This document shows positions 36,569 to 47,575 of a stretch of DNA of 64,000 nt, piece after piece. How positions within the stretch are numbered: the first letter of the stretch is position 1; each line of letters begins with the position of its first letter. The DNA lies in contig NC_092562.1 of the NCBI RefSeq assembly GCF_037975245.1, positions 14,393,521 through 14,457,520 on the forward strand, given 5' to 3'. A model generated the notes under the pieces. That model did no database searches and was not told the DNA's origin. It saw only the letters and a list, made by a program, of their open reading frames with translations. The translations under genes and the position numbers were made by a program. Origin of the DNA: Apostichopus japonicus (lineage: Eukaryota; Echinodermata; Holothuroidea; Aspidochirotida; Stichopodidae).

Positions 36569-39479
36569 CAGTGTAGGACTTTCACGGTCGTCCGGTCGTC
36601 CGTGACGACTAGAAATTACGTCGGACTACCAAATCTTTCAAAATGTTGTGTGCTTGGTAGTCCTTCGGACGACCAAAAAAAAAGGAAGTCTTTGAAGAAT
36701 TATTGAGCCTAATTATATTTCATTAAAAACGAAAGTCAATTTAATTAAATAGTTTCTGAATAACACCCAAACCAAACATGAATTATTTAAAAACATGCGC
36801 GAAATATTAACTTTACAACATCGTTAGAAAAAAATCTTTTTGAGTCTCTAATGACGTACCCAGAAAACAAATGAGACTTGTGGCTAAATGTCAGTGCAAT
36901 GCAATTTGTACGGTGTTGTAACAACAGTCGATCAGACACTGACAGTCTATAGGCCGAATGAAAATGCATTGCTGGACAATGGGGGAAATCTAGCCTATAC
37001 TGCTGAATTTGTGACGCAGTTATAAGATATCCATGGAATATTTTCAGTATTGCTGTTATCTTCGACCACATGGTTGCCTAACAGCACACCAAGTCAATTG
37101 GGAAAATATAGCCTATACCGCTGAATTTGTGACGCAGTTATAAGGTATCCATGGAATACAGTAATGTTATTAGCGAAAAAAATACTGACAACTTTTTTAA
37201 TTCAAATTGTCACGAAACGGAAACTGAGGAAAATTTTAAAATGACAAGTTACTATATTACGTGATAAAATAAAAGGAGATTAAATCTGTTTTACAATCTT
37301 TAAAAAGTTACAACAAAACTGTCGATATTATGAAACAAACTACGTTCGGCAAAGCCCCATTTCTAGACTGCCTTAAAATGAACAGCGTGCACTATACATA
37401 CATCAGTTTACAACAACTGCAGTGTTTACCCCAAACATTTTTGGCACGTTTCCAAAAAACTTTTCATGTAGTAAACTATTTTGGCTCCACTCTAGAATTA
37501 ATAAGGTCAGTCAGTAAAGGATCGGTAAAGTTATGCGAAATATTATCTTAGACGTTCAAGAAAAGTAGTTAAATATCCCTGTAACATGAAGGTAAGTAAA
37601 ACACACCTCAAGCCAACCGACTCCTCCGCATGAACAAAACAATGTTCCCCATGATACACGAGGCACAGTCTATAACATACAGACATAGCACGATGTCAAG
37701 GCCCAATGGCTATAGTATGGGCATCTTTATGAAAGTAAACCTTTTAATCCCATGTTTTAGGCCACTAAGCATGATTAACTAAATGCTAAATATTTTTCCC
37801 ATGTCCTTTTGTAAAACGTCAACTTCGCAAAATACAATTAGTTGTGTTTTTGTTGTTACGTGAGATCCGTAACCGACGAAGTGGTTAGGCTATATACTAT
37901 ACACTAAACTATGGTAGGATATTAATTTTTCCCTTTTTGGTGGAAATTCTAGAAAATACTTTCTTTTCCCCGTGCTTAACACCAGATGTGGTCTGATGGT
38001 TTGTTCATAAATGGGTGAACTTGAGCCTTGTCTACATGACATTAGTTGCATTTAGCACGATATGCCAGTTTCGCGTGAATTTTTCGAAAGTATTTTGCTC
38101 GATCTTTCGTAAAGTTTGAAAGGTGTACCAACTTACTGTTCGTACACAATTGGTAATTTCTCTACTGATTTTCAGGGTTTTTTCTCTATACAGTCAATGT
38201 TGTAAAGGACGGGTTTTTTCGTTCAAAAGTTCAAAAGTCAGTAAATGAAGTTGATAAACTCTATTTCTTTTCAACTTTCTTAACCATGGAAAGCTAGAAT
38301 AACATTTACACATAAAACGGAGAAAGGATAATCGCATTTTTATAAACATTTATTTCAAATTTCTTTCACAAGAAATTATCGTCATTTGTTTAATCCCCAA
38401 AAAATATCGTTTTGAAAAAAAATTATCACGATAATAATCATTTTCGATATATCGCCCAACCCTACGTGATAGTCTCAGATACAATTTAAATGCATCTTTG
38501 TACCACCAGTGATTGTTGTCAAAATGTACATAACAAATATGAGACAAGGCCTAACGGTATGATATTTGAGTGCAGACATATGATAGTCTGTACCACAAGG
38601 TTCGTTATCTCTACACAGGGGAAAGTAAACGTTGCAAGTAATTGTTGTTAAACAACTTACTTCCTGTTCATTGAGCACTAAAAAATGCAAGATTGTTTGC
38701 AGACAATCGGTAGGGACTATTAGCCAATCAAACCACGGGAATCTTGGTAAAGCGTCATTGTCTATTTTTAGCATGAAAATCTCTGTAATGAAGTTTTGGT
38801 AGCCCTGTACCTTGCGGTTGATTGTTATGATATATTTATTTTCAAACAAGTTCAATGATCTGTAGGAGTAGGAGAACTTTTGATACTTGTCAGAAGAAGA
38901 AATAATGAAAGATGTTCATTCAAAAATATGTTTTGTTATGTTTCCCGTTGACCTAGTTGTGAGTGTGTACTTGGGGATTGCAAGCAATTTGAAGATTTTG
39001 CGTCCCTGGCCAAAACATTGCGTCCAGTACCCAGAATCCTGTGTTCGTAGCAATGCGGGAATACTTTCGTTATTGCTGTTATCTTAGACCACATGGTAGC
39101 ATACCTCAATGGGAATATCTTGCCTAACCATAGGTTTGCCCCCCCAAAAAATCACACTGCGTAGTATTTGGGTAATAAATAAGGAACCGGGAGGTATCGC
39201 GTCGGGCGGGTATCCGGGTACCCGGATACCTGGTGCAAACACTTTTTGAAAACAGTACACAATAACATGGTTATATATGCTAAACTAATAAAGCTTTGGT
39301 TGACACAATCAGATTGAGCACCAATATGTTTTGTCTTGTATTATTTGTGTTCATTTTCAATTTTGTTGGAAAATTTGGAAGGACTACCAAGTTTTTTGCA
39401 GGACTACCAAATATTTGAAAATCCTTGAAACTGGTAGTCCTTCGGACAACCTTCTCAAATACCTGAAAATCCAACACTG
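36569..39479. mobile_element. 2.9 kb terminal-inverted-repeat element, no transposase seen
   Basis: The left end is CAGTGTAGGACTTTCACGGT; the reverse of the right end is CAGTGTTGGATTTTCAGGTA. Both end regions carry repeated GGACTACCAA and GTAGTCCTTCGGAC motifs. ATATG flanks both sides (36564-36568 and 39480-39484). It splits a copy of the tandem repeat at 35896-36568; neighbouring copies show the unbroken site AATATGGCTGTTAA. A segment of about 80 bases is doubled inside (36985-37065 and 37098-37170). No frame exceeds about 130 codons and none looks like a transposase. Confidence 0.7.
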
Positions 39480-39699
39480 ATATGGCTGTATGTGTCATGC
39501 AGTTTCATCTAACTCAGCTGGCATATGGACCTAGGGATGGAACAGGCTGTGGAATTGTGTTTGTTATTAAAAAATATTATAAAAGAAAATATAATATTCG
39601 ATCCATATTGTGGCTGGCCCTAGGTTTGTTAAAAACAGGCTTGTTACTAGCAGTGACTTGTATGACTTTATGCTATATAGCTAGAATTGACTACAGTAC

Positions 39700-40804
39700 A
39701 TAAATATATCATTTTTCAGAGCTGCCAACTTAGTACGTTTTTTTTCATATTTTGTTCAGGAAATCATAATGTACAAATGTATCTTAAAAGTCTTTCCCCA
39801 AAATGTTAGGGAATTTTATTAACCTGTAATAGTAATAATATATAGCCTATGCATTGAAAAGAAATGGCTGTTGCAATCATAGAACATTCTTAAAGGTAGT
39901 CAGTATAGACCCCAAATTAGCACGCTGTAATTGCTAGAAGTTTTCAGAAAATACTTTCCTGGAGGTCTTTACTCTCCAAATTGTTCTCAGACAATTTTTA
40001 AGGAACACACAAGTTGACTGAATGTCCCAGTGAGGATAAATTTCTTCAAGGTTGTAATAAAAACAGTTTAAACATTTTAACCAAAGGTGACCATATTTGA
40101 ATATCTAACATATTTGGGGCCAATACAGCATACATTTAAACTGGCCATCAGAGTCATCCCGATAACCAGGCTAAAAATAATGTTTTATCATACAGTTGAT
40201 GTGTAAACTGTAGGAATTGGTTCGACAGCTCGCCATGGAGCTTAAAAGCATTGAAGGCTCGCCCCAAACCGCGTTCGGCCATCTGAAAAAGTTAACTTTC
40301 CGTTGCATGCAAGTGACGTTTTTTTTGTGTTGCTACACAATGCAGACAGTACAGTAATGAAACGTGATACCTTGTTATCTTTCGCTGGACCTGAGATATT
40401 CCATCGCTGTCTTGTTTGTACACTGTGCTGTGGGTATTGACCGCATACGTATGTACTGACTGTACACTAGTGTCTAATTACCGATGGTAGCAAGCTGTGT
40501 GTGTGTATTTTCCGGGATCGATGGTGGTGTCTAACACTTCTGTTACACCTCATTCGAAACTAGGTCAGATTACGGCATTATACGTTTCATTTTACGTGAG
40601 TCTTCACACCCTTTAATGCAAATTTAAGTTTTGAGCCTATCTTTGTCAACGCCAATCTCAGTCAGAATTAACTGTTTGAACACCAGTGGGCCTAAATTTG
40701 CACATGTCACACATTGTGGTCGGTGTTCAAACAACCTTTTACAGAGTTTCTCATTTCAGTTTGACTAAAATCAACAAACACACTTGAAAGTTGAGAAATT
40801 GCCA
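39700..40804. other. No gene seen
   Basis: Unique-looking AT-rich sequence up to the DIRS left end. Confidence 0.4.
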
Positions 40805-40820
40805 TATTTACTTCGTTCCT

Positions 40821-40945
40821 CGCTTACCTGTCTCCTCCCAGCCTTTGCACCCTCATTCTACCGCGCCTAGAATGTCCTGGTAACCTTTTAACACTGTGCA
40901 CCCTCTGTGACCCGGCTTCACGGGTCACCACCCTTCCTTCTCATT
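40821..40945 (+). repeat. Left inverted terminal repeat of the DIRS element
   Basis: It contains GTGACCCGGCTTCACGGGTC and TTTGCACCCTCATTCTACCG, and matches the right repeat in opposite orientation. Confidence 0.8.
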
Positions 40946-42304
40946 CTACCAACCAAAGCGTCTACTTCGTAATTTTTCGAGCGGATTTTTTCCACCGAAT
41001 TTCGTCCACTTTTGGTTCCTAGGATCGGAAATATTTTCCCATCCACTGTTCTTGGAAGTATTTGAAGTCTTTGCAGCCCGATAAGTATCCCTTTCTTTTT
41101 TAGAGAGGTTTTTAGGGCTGTTTTCGGGAGCGGCGTTCGCTCCGTTTTTTTCTGTGCAGAACTCTAGTACTGGTAGCAGTTCCGCGAATTGTTTACCATA
41201 GTTACGCTAGTTCCCGCCTTTTTTGGCTACACACGCTATTGCGTTAGTTCTTTCCCTCACCTGTTGTTTAGTTGTTAACTACTCTACTTCTCTTGTATTA
41301 TCGTGGCTTCATACGTTATATACATATATTACTTGTCCCTTCCTTGTTCCCAGGCTCGTTCCTGGTTTTTTCCCCACCTTTTTGTGGGCTGGCCTTATGC
41401 CTATTCTGTTACCTTGTAAGCCGCGGGCCTCTAGCCGAGGCACGGTGTTAAGGTAGTATCGCATTGCCCTCATACCATGTGTGTATATTTTATTATCCTT
41501 ATACCACATGTGTATATTATTTTATACTACATGGGTATATCATATTAAGGTAATTTTATAATTACATTTATTTGTATATGTTTACATTATACCTATCTCT
41601 TCCTTGTTAGCTGTTTTCCTCCCCAAAGAAGGGGGGCTTCTCCTATCATATTGTTAAGAAGTTGTTCCCTTAACTAGGGGTCATTCAGTCATGTCTAGGA
41701 ATCAGCTGAAATGCATTGTTTGCTCCATGTTCCGGCCAGTGAGGGCCGGGGATGAACTTGCCCTTGTCCCAAGTGCCGTACTTTTTCCAGGAGGGTTCCG
41801 TGTCTGGTGTGTTCCCAGTTCACCCCCATTCTTTGGCTAAATATCAATACCTGGCTAGCAGGACTTAGAATGTAGCTACAGGACATGCTAGACTTGCTCC
41901 CCAACCCCAGCGGCTCCCTAGTAGTGGGAGACCTAGTACAGATAGGAGAGGAAGAGGAAGGAGAGGTGGTGGAGAGGGGGCCGAGGAAGAGAGTGTGGAC
42001 AGAGAAAGAGAAGGGCCAGGCTCCGGCCAAGAGAAAAATTTTTGCCTTCCATGCTTTTCGGTACTTGTTCGCTTTTAAGTGTTGGGTTTTCACCTTTGTA
42101 GCGTACCTTGCAACCACGAGCCCCCTTTTCGCATTAGCGCGAATGGGCGGTTCTCGCCTTGTTTACATGTTCTTATCTGTACATGTTTTTATCTGTTATT
42201 TTTCTTATAAGATGTTTGCTCGTTTCATGTACTTCGTTACTTGGTCGCTTTTCTAAGTGTTGGTTTTCACTCTTGTAGCGTACAGTACTGATTTCGCTTA
42301 ACTC

Positions 42305-42440
42305 CCGTTGAAAAAAATAAATAAATAAATAAATAAAAAAAAAATAAAAAAAATGAAAAATAAATAAATAAATCAACGATCGATAACAAACGTTGAAAAT
42401 CGATAAAAAAAAAATTTAAAAAAAAAGTTGAAAATCGGTT
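42305..42440. repeat. A-rich simple sequence inside the DIRS element
   Basis: Runs of AAATAAAT, and GAAAATCGATAAAAAAAA-type motifs that repeat loosely. Open frames here are composition artefacts. Confidence 0.6.
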
Positions 42441-43054
42441 AAAAACGAATAATTTCGTTGACAAAATTAGACTACTGCGGGCACGGTTGTCAACGAAGTT
42501 CAACGAATTTTCCACGAAAGTTATCGCGATCAAAAACCGCAAAGGCATTTCTAGACTCCCCACCCCGCTCCTTCCACTCCCTTGTTTAGTTTACATTCTT
42601 ACGATAGACTACCTTTCCTAGTCTTTCTAACGTGAGTTTTTCAATCATGTACTCGGAGCCACTTGAATTATGTCAATTGTTTTGATGTTCCGCCCGGATC
42701 GGGCGGGGAATGGCCAGGATCCTTGTCCCAGAGGCAGGACCTGTAGCCCAGAGACCCTTGTTGGTCTAAATCTTGTTTACGCCAGCTCCTTGGCAAGAAT
42801 TATACACTTGGCTGGCTAGCAAGCGTTCGAAGCTCCGGGACAAACTGGACACCATCCCGTACCCCCAATGGTTCTCCGAGAAGGGAGGGAATTGTAGGAG
42901 AGACTGGAGGTGAGGAAGAAGCCAGAGAGTTGTTAAGAGATAGAATGGGGAGTGGCCAAGAACACATAGAGTGGCCCAATGGCTTGGCGCACTGTACTAG
43001 CTGATGTACGAGACTCCCCTTCCGGAGGAGAGAGATAGAGAGAGAGAGGAAAGA

Positions 43055-43255
43055 GTTTTTGCCCCCCAAGGTCCCGGCGGCGTCCGGATTGTATGACCAA
43101 GGGGGAAGGCAAGGGCAAGGCCTAGGCCAATGTAAAGCCCATTAGAAATTCCGACCGGAACCCAAGGTCCCGGCGACGTCCGGATTGTATGACCAAGGGG
43201 GAAGGCAAGGGCAAGGCTAAAGGCCAATGTAAAGCCCATTAGAAATTCCGACCGG
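43055..43255 (+). repeat. 97 bp tandem duplication inside the DIRS 5' part
   Basis: Two copies share GTCCGGATTGTATGACCAAG, GGGGAAGGCAAGGGCAAG and AAATTCCGACCGGAAC with very few differences. The GC-rich stretch that follows (43255-43560) also repeats at a looser level (about 120 bases). This is probably the gag region, but I found no convincing gag frame. Confidence 0.7.
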
Positions 43256-44009
43256 AACGGACAGAATGTCCGGGTCGAGGAGAGTGGTACTCGGCGTGGT
43301 ACGCACAGAGATGGGCTCCGGGAGCCCGGGTCCGGCGAGACCCCAGAGGGAGTGAAGAACCGAGGTTCCACTCCGGATCCGAGACCGGCCTCGAAGCCGG
43401 GAACCGGAGCTACAATTGACTGCTGGGTCCCGAGAGATGGGCTTCGGAGGACCCGGGTCCGACGAGACTCCATAGGGAGCCCGAAACCAAAGTCCCACTA
43501 CGGACCCAGAGCCGGTCCCGGAGCCGGGAACCGATGAGATCGATGACTGCTGGGCCCCAGAACGGGGAAGCAGGGGCAGAAACCCGGTCCGCAGACCTAG
43601 CTGGAGCCGCGGCCGATCCCGAGGGCCGACGAGAGTAACAACTGCTGGGCCCCCAGAGCGCCCAATCCGAAAAGAGAGCCGGCCCCGAGCGAGGTTCCCA
43701 CGGCGAAGGGAGATATACTTATCCCCAGCCTCAGAGAGGGAAGGACAAATACGGGCACCGAACACCCGGCCGCGACACCACGATCAATCCCAGACCAAAG
43801 AATGCAACCTGATTTGTCCCCGGTGAGGAACTTCTGGTTGAACGTCGGTCAACCTGTCCGGCCTAGACGACGGGGTTACAGAGGACGGTTACTCCCGCTT
43901 CCCAGAGGAGGAAAAGCCTTCTACATCGGGGGGATCGTTGCCCCCCGAAACTAGCAGCTTGTGCTGCGACGACAGGTTCGAATCAATTGCGGAAAAACAC
44001 CGCAACCGC

Positions 44010-45165
44010 TACACCTTTAATCGCTACACATCCCAAATGTGTTTAACAAGTACAGTACCAGCAGAAACCAGGACATGACATAGTTTTCCTGGGCATTCAT
44101 GGGTCAGATCCTCCTCGCTAATTATACTCCTCTCTAATTATAATTCATCGCCATATATCTAGGTTTAAAACCTCACTTGTGTTCTAAAACACTTGTGGAA
44201 CCCACTTTCAGAACATGTTAAAATGCGCAAGCCGAATATGTTAAAATGCGCAAGACTGAATGGTTTCAAACGGTTCTTGTGACGTACTCTCTCCGCTTTA
44301 ATATCTTGGCAAACTGCCAAAAAGAGGACTATCTCAAACATTGGCAAAGTGCCAGGAAAACGAAAACTTCTTAAGCCTTGGCAAACTGCCAGCAATGTGT
44401 ATAACGCGGTACATTTGTTAAGAGAGGAGGCGGGGCCAGGCAGTCACCTGGCTTGCCACGTGTGAGCTCAATGTTTGCTGCAACGAGCTGTCGACTATGT
44501 GAGCGATCCTATGGAATAAGCCTCTCTATTTCTCTGGTGAATTACCAAGACATACGCGTTAGTAAGTTGAATAAGGGGTAGGATAGAACCCCATCAAAGC
44601 TACAAGGGCTATCACGCTCCGAACATACGGGATACGCTCCATGAATAATGTTCGATGTTCCAAAACTTTAAGCAGAGTTGCACTTCGTAGCACCTGATAG
44701 GCTGGCCGTGACCATGCACTAGCTGGTTTCAATAGGAAGTTGGAAACTTTCACTGTACTACGATAGTGATACAATTCTCATCTCGATATGAAGAGACTTG
44801 AGAAGTAACAGGTACGTTAGCATAACATTTAATACGTTTTATAACATCAAATGTGGTGTTGTTGAAACGTCGACATAACGTTCTACGAGATTTTAATGTT
44901 ATATTAATGTCATATTCATGTCCTTACGAAATTTGTGTGGATTTACTAGCCTGAAAACGTTTCGGTGACATATTTTTTACACCGCAAATAACGTTATCAT
45001 AACAAAAGACGAAGCGTTTAATAACGCGTTTGTGTGTGATGAGTAGCTCCCCGGGCTCGGTTAAAGCAGCCAGGGATTTATGAGGTGGAATTTCTACAAA
45101 CCCACCCTCTCACCAACTTCACGGTCCCTGTTGGGAGTTTGTTTCTGATGAGTAGATCTATAGCC
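44010..45165. other. Stretch within the DIRS element with no gene seen; three NFI-like palindromes
   Basis: The base composition drops from GC-rich to AT-rich here, suggesting sequence foreign to the element. It holds TTGGC-N5-GCCA sites at 44306, 44341 and 44378, and a doubled TGTTAAAATGCGCAAG at about 44216 and 44237. No coding frame is convincing. Confidence 0.5.
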
Positions 45166-45171
45166 CAGTTA

Positions 45172-45412
45172 CTGTAGCTCAGTGGTTAAGGCCGGTGCCT
45201 TTCAATCATTAGGTTCCGAGTTGGAGTCACTCCAAGATTAATGTATGTCGTCCAGTCACAGAGTTGTTGACAATTCATTATCATGGACATTAAATACGAA
45301 TGTACAGTAAGAGACTGAATTCGGTCAACTTGCGGCCTTGATAGGTCAATGAGGTTTCTTCACAAGTTCCTGCTTGCAGGATGATCTAAAATACATGTAT
45401 ACATAAATACAT
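45172..45412 (+). mobile_element. SINE family A, copy 7
   Basis: The copy starts at TGTAGCTCAGTGGTTAAGGC, has a changed B box (AGTTGGAGTC), and ends in ACATGTATACATAAATAC. It lies inside the DIRS element. Confidence 0.8.
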
Positions 45413-45509
45413 ATATAGTTTTAGGAGTCACATACAGTATAACAGTTGTAGCACTGACCAAGATTCTGATGAAGCAAACTATCCATTCAGTACTCATTTT
45501 TCAAGAGCA

Positions 45510-45665
45510 CTGTGGTCAAATGGTGAAGGCAGTGGACTGGTAATCTAAGACTTGCAGTTTTGAGTCCTGGCCAGATCATCCCGTTGTGTCTTTGGACAAG
45601 GCATTTTATCTCCATTGCGTCTTTCCATTCAGGTGTATAAAGGGGGACCTGTAAGATAAACTGTC
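45510..45665 (+). mobile_element. tRNA-derived SINE of a second family
   Basis: The head has TGGTCAAATGGTGAAGGC and TTTTGAGTCC in the places of A and B boxes. The body TTTGGACAAGGCATTTTATC with AGGTGTATAAAGGGG matches a widespread invertebrate SINE body pattern known to me. It lies just before the recombinase frame. Confidence 0.55.
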
Positions 45666-45710
45666 AGTCGGGGGCTTTTTGGCTACCGCAATGAGGAGGG
45701 ATCTGTCTCT

Positions 45711-46650
45711 ATGTTTGACAGGTTATCGCTGATCAGGGTTATTAGGCGGGGAATGGTGCCAGAACAGACAGGTACTGCCAGCCGAGACCTCTCTGGCACA
45801 AGTGGTAGACTTCCTCACTCTCGCTTCGAGGAGGGAAAGCAAGTGTCAACCATCAAGAACTACAGGTTGGCAATTACCGCTATCCACCGCGGCTTCCCAG
45901 ATGGGTCCACCCCGGGCAACAACGGGGACATCACCCAGCCCATCAGGGGGATGGCAAACAGGCGTCCTCGGACCAGACGGCTCGCCCCCTCGTGGAGTCC
46001 ATCAGCAGCACTGCAGGCACTCACTAAATCACCATACGAACCACTGGCTTCAGCCTCGCTGGCAGCCCTTAGTAAGAAAACCCTTTTCCTGATCACCCTC
46101 GCGTCAGCAAGAAGAAGGAGCTGTCTCCACGCTCTGCCTACAAAGCAGAACCATATTAGGTTTGAGAACCACGGGAGAATGGTCCCCGATCCGTCCTTCA
46201 TACCCAAGAACCAGGTCCTTTCCTTCCTGCCGGGGGACATCTTTATCCCTGAAATAAAGACGCTTTTCCTCAGTCGCAGAGGACAAACTGTGGGGCCCAG
46301 TCAGGGCTCTCAAATGGTACTTAAACAAGACTCAACCCCTGAGAGGAACAACCATGTCCTTGTTCATACTACCCAGAGCACCTTTTTCAACGGTGTCTAA
46401 GGACACCCTCTCTCGGTGGCTGACGGAGATTATTCGCCCCTTCGCAGTTGGCACAACTTTAACGAGAGCCCATGACATTAGAGGAAAAGCGGCCTCGACA
46501 GCTCTTTTTGCAGGAGTCCCAATAGAGGTCATCCTTAAGGCAGCAGCTTGGCGGACACCAACGACGTTCGTCGCCTGTTACCTTTCAGACTCATTACAGG
46601 CTGAGGCGGCATTTTGTAGCGTGGTGATGCGAGATCCGACGGGTAAGTAG
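45711..46650 (+). pseudogene. Tyrosine recombinase of the DIRS element, frameshifted
   Basis: The first frame (45711 on) reads like the N-terminal part of DIRS recombinases (STIKNYRLAI, RRLAPSW) and includes the first catalytic Arg region LASARRRS. The second frame carries the rest: HDIRGKAAS (HxxR), the AAAW position, and a C-terminal Tyr in ACYLSD. The shift between frames lies at about 46255-46300. All expected catalytic residues are present, so the break looks recent. The start is uncertain. In the family the enzyme inserts the circular DNA copy. Confidence 0.7.
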
Positions 46651-46691
46651 GTCCCACCCCTTGGGCCTCCCACCATCGGGCAGTGCCACTC

Positions 46692-46790
46692 GGTGCAAAG
46701 GTTGGGGGGAGACAGGTAAGCGAGGAACGAAGTAAATACTCCAAAACTTACTGGTTTGGATATTTACGAGTGACGAGCTTACCTGTCTCC
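46692..46790 (+). repeat. Internal complementary region of the DIRS element
   Basis: The left half complements the left terminus and the right half complements the right terminus, with the joint near 46739. In DIRS1 this region templates circle closure during replication; that role is known for the family and inferred here. Confidence 0.75.
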
Positions 46791-47424
46791 ATTCCCGCCT
46801 CCCTCCCCCGAGGGGGGTGGAACACAGCCGGACGGAGGAGCGGTCGCATTGTCTTAACAAAACACCTTCTAGCATAGGCCAAGAGACCTGAGGAAAGGAG
46901 GTTCTACTACCGTACGAGCCCCCGTACCATCACCTATTGTTACCAGCGAGTTTGTTGCAAAGATAGTTTTATCTTGACCGGTAGTAACCAGTAGTAACTT
47001 GTAGTAATCGGTAGTAACTTGTAGTATCTCGTAGTAACTTAGGGCCACTATGAGTGACTTAGGGAAGAGTGTCTTAAAGTGTTTTATATATATATGGAGA
47101 AGCATTATATATATATTTCCTTTATAATGTTGATACTCTTTTTTCTTTTGTCTTTCTCCATTAAACACTACGGTGTTCAGGGCCTTGGGCCTACCTTGTA
47201 GAGTACCTTCTGCTACCTTTTTTAGAGCTAAGGGGTACAGGCGTGGACGGGGTCGTAGAGGGTAGCCCCCCTCCCCACAGGAAGGGGAGTACTACCCCTC
47301 CCGTTGGAAGCGTCAGAAATTCGATGTTAGGCTAGGAGTCGAGGGGGTAGCCCTCCCATTTGTCGGGAAGGACTACTACTCGACTCCAAGGCAGAGACCA
47401 CTTTGGAGGGGCTTTGGTCTCATG

Positions 47425-47560
47425 AGAAGGAAGGTTGGTGACCCGTGAAGCCGGGTCACAGAGGGTGCACAGTGTTAAAAGGTTACCAGGACATTCTAGG
47501 CGCGGTAGAATGAGGGTGCAAAGGTTGGGGGGAGACAGGTAAGCTCGTCACTCGTAAATA
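47425..47560 (-). repeat. Right inverted terminal repeat of the DIRS element
   Basis: It is the reverse complement of the left repeat over about 125 bases. The last 20 or so bases differ from the left end, and both versions are found joined in the internal complementary region at 46692-46790. Confidence 0.8.
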
Positions 47561-47575
47561 TCCAAACCAGTAAGT

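Larger units (their letters stand above)
40805..47575 (+). mobile_element. DIRS-type tyrosine-recombinase retroelement, internally deleted
   Basis: The ends form an inverted repeat: about 130 bases from CTTACCTGTCTCC (40821 on) match the reverse complement of about 47425-47560 with few changes. An internal region at 46692-46790 joins, back to back, the complement of the extreme left end (CGAGGAACGAAGTAAATA) and of the extreme right end (ACTTACTGGTTTGGATAT). This inverted-end plus internal complementary region layout is specific to DIRS elements, which copy through a circle. A tyrosine recombinase frame lies just before it. I see no reverse transcriptase or RNase H, and 44.0-45.69 kb looks unlike the rest of the element and holds two SINEs, so the copy is non-autonomous. 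Confidence 0.8.

Noticed and set aside
41885-42256. Possible gag frame of the DIRS element (123 codons)
   Set aside because: Only an acidic-then-basic start is suggestive; the C-terminal half is hydrophobic and unlike gag, and I could not support it.
42997-43765. Minus-strand frames of 158 and 182 codons in the GC-rich DIRS region
   Set aside because: They run through tandem duplications, lie antisense to the element, and have the Gly/Pro/Arg-rich composition expected by chance at high GC.
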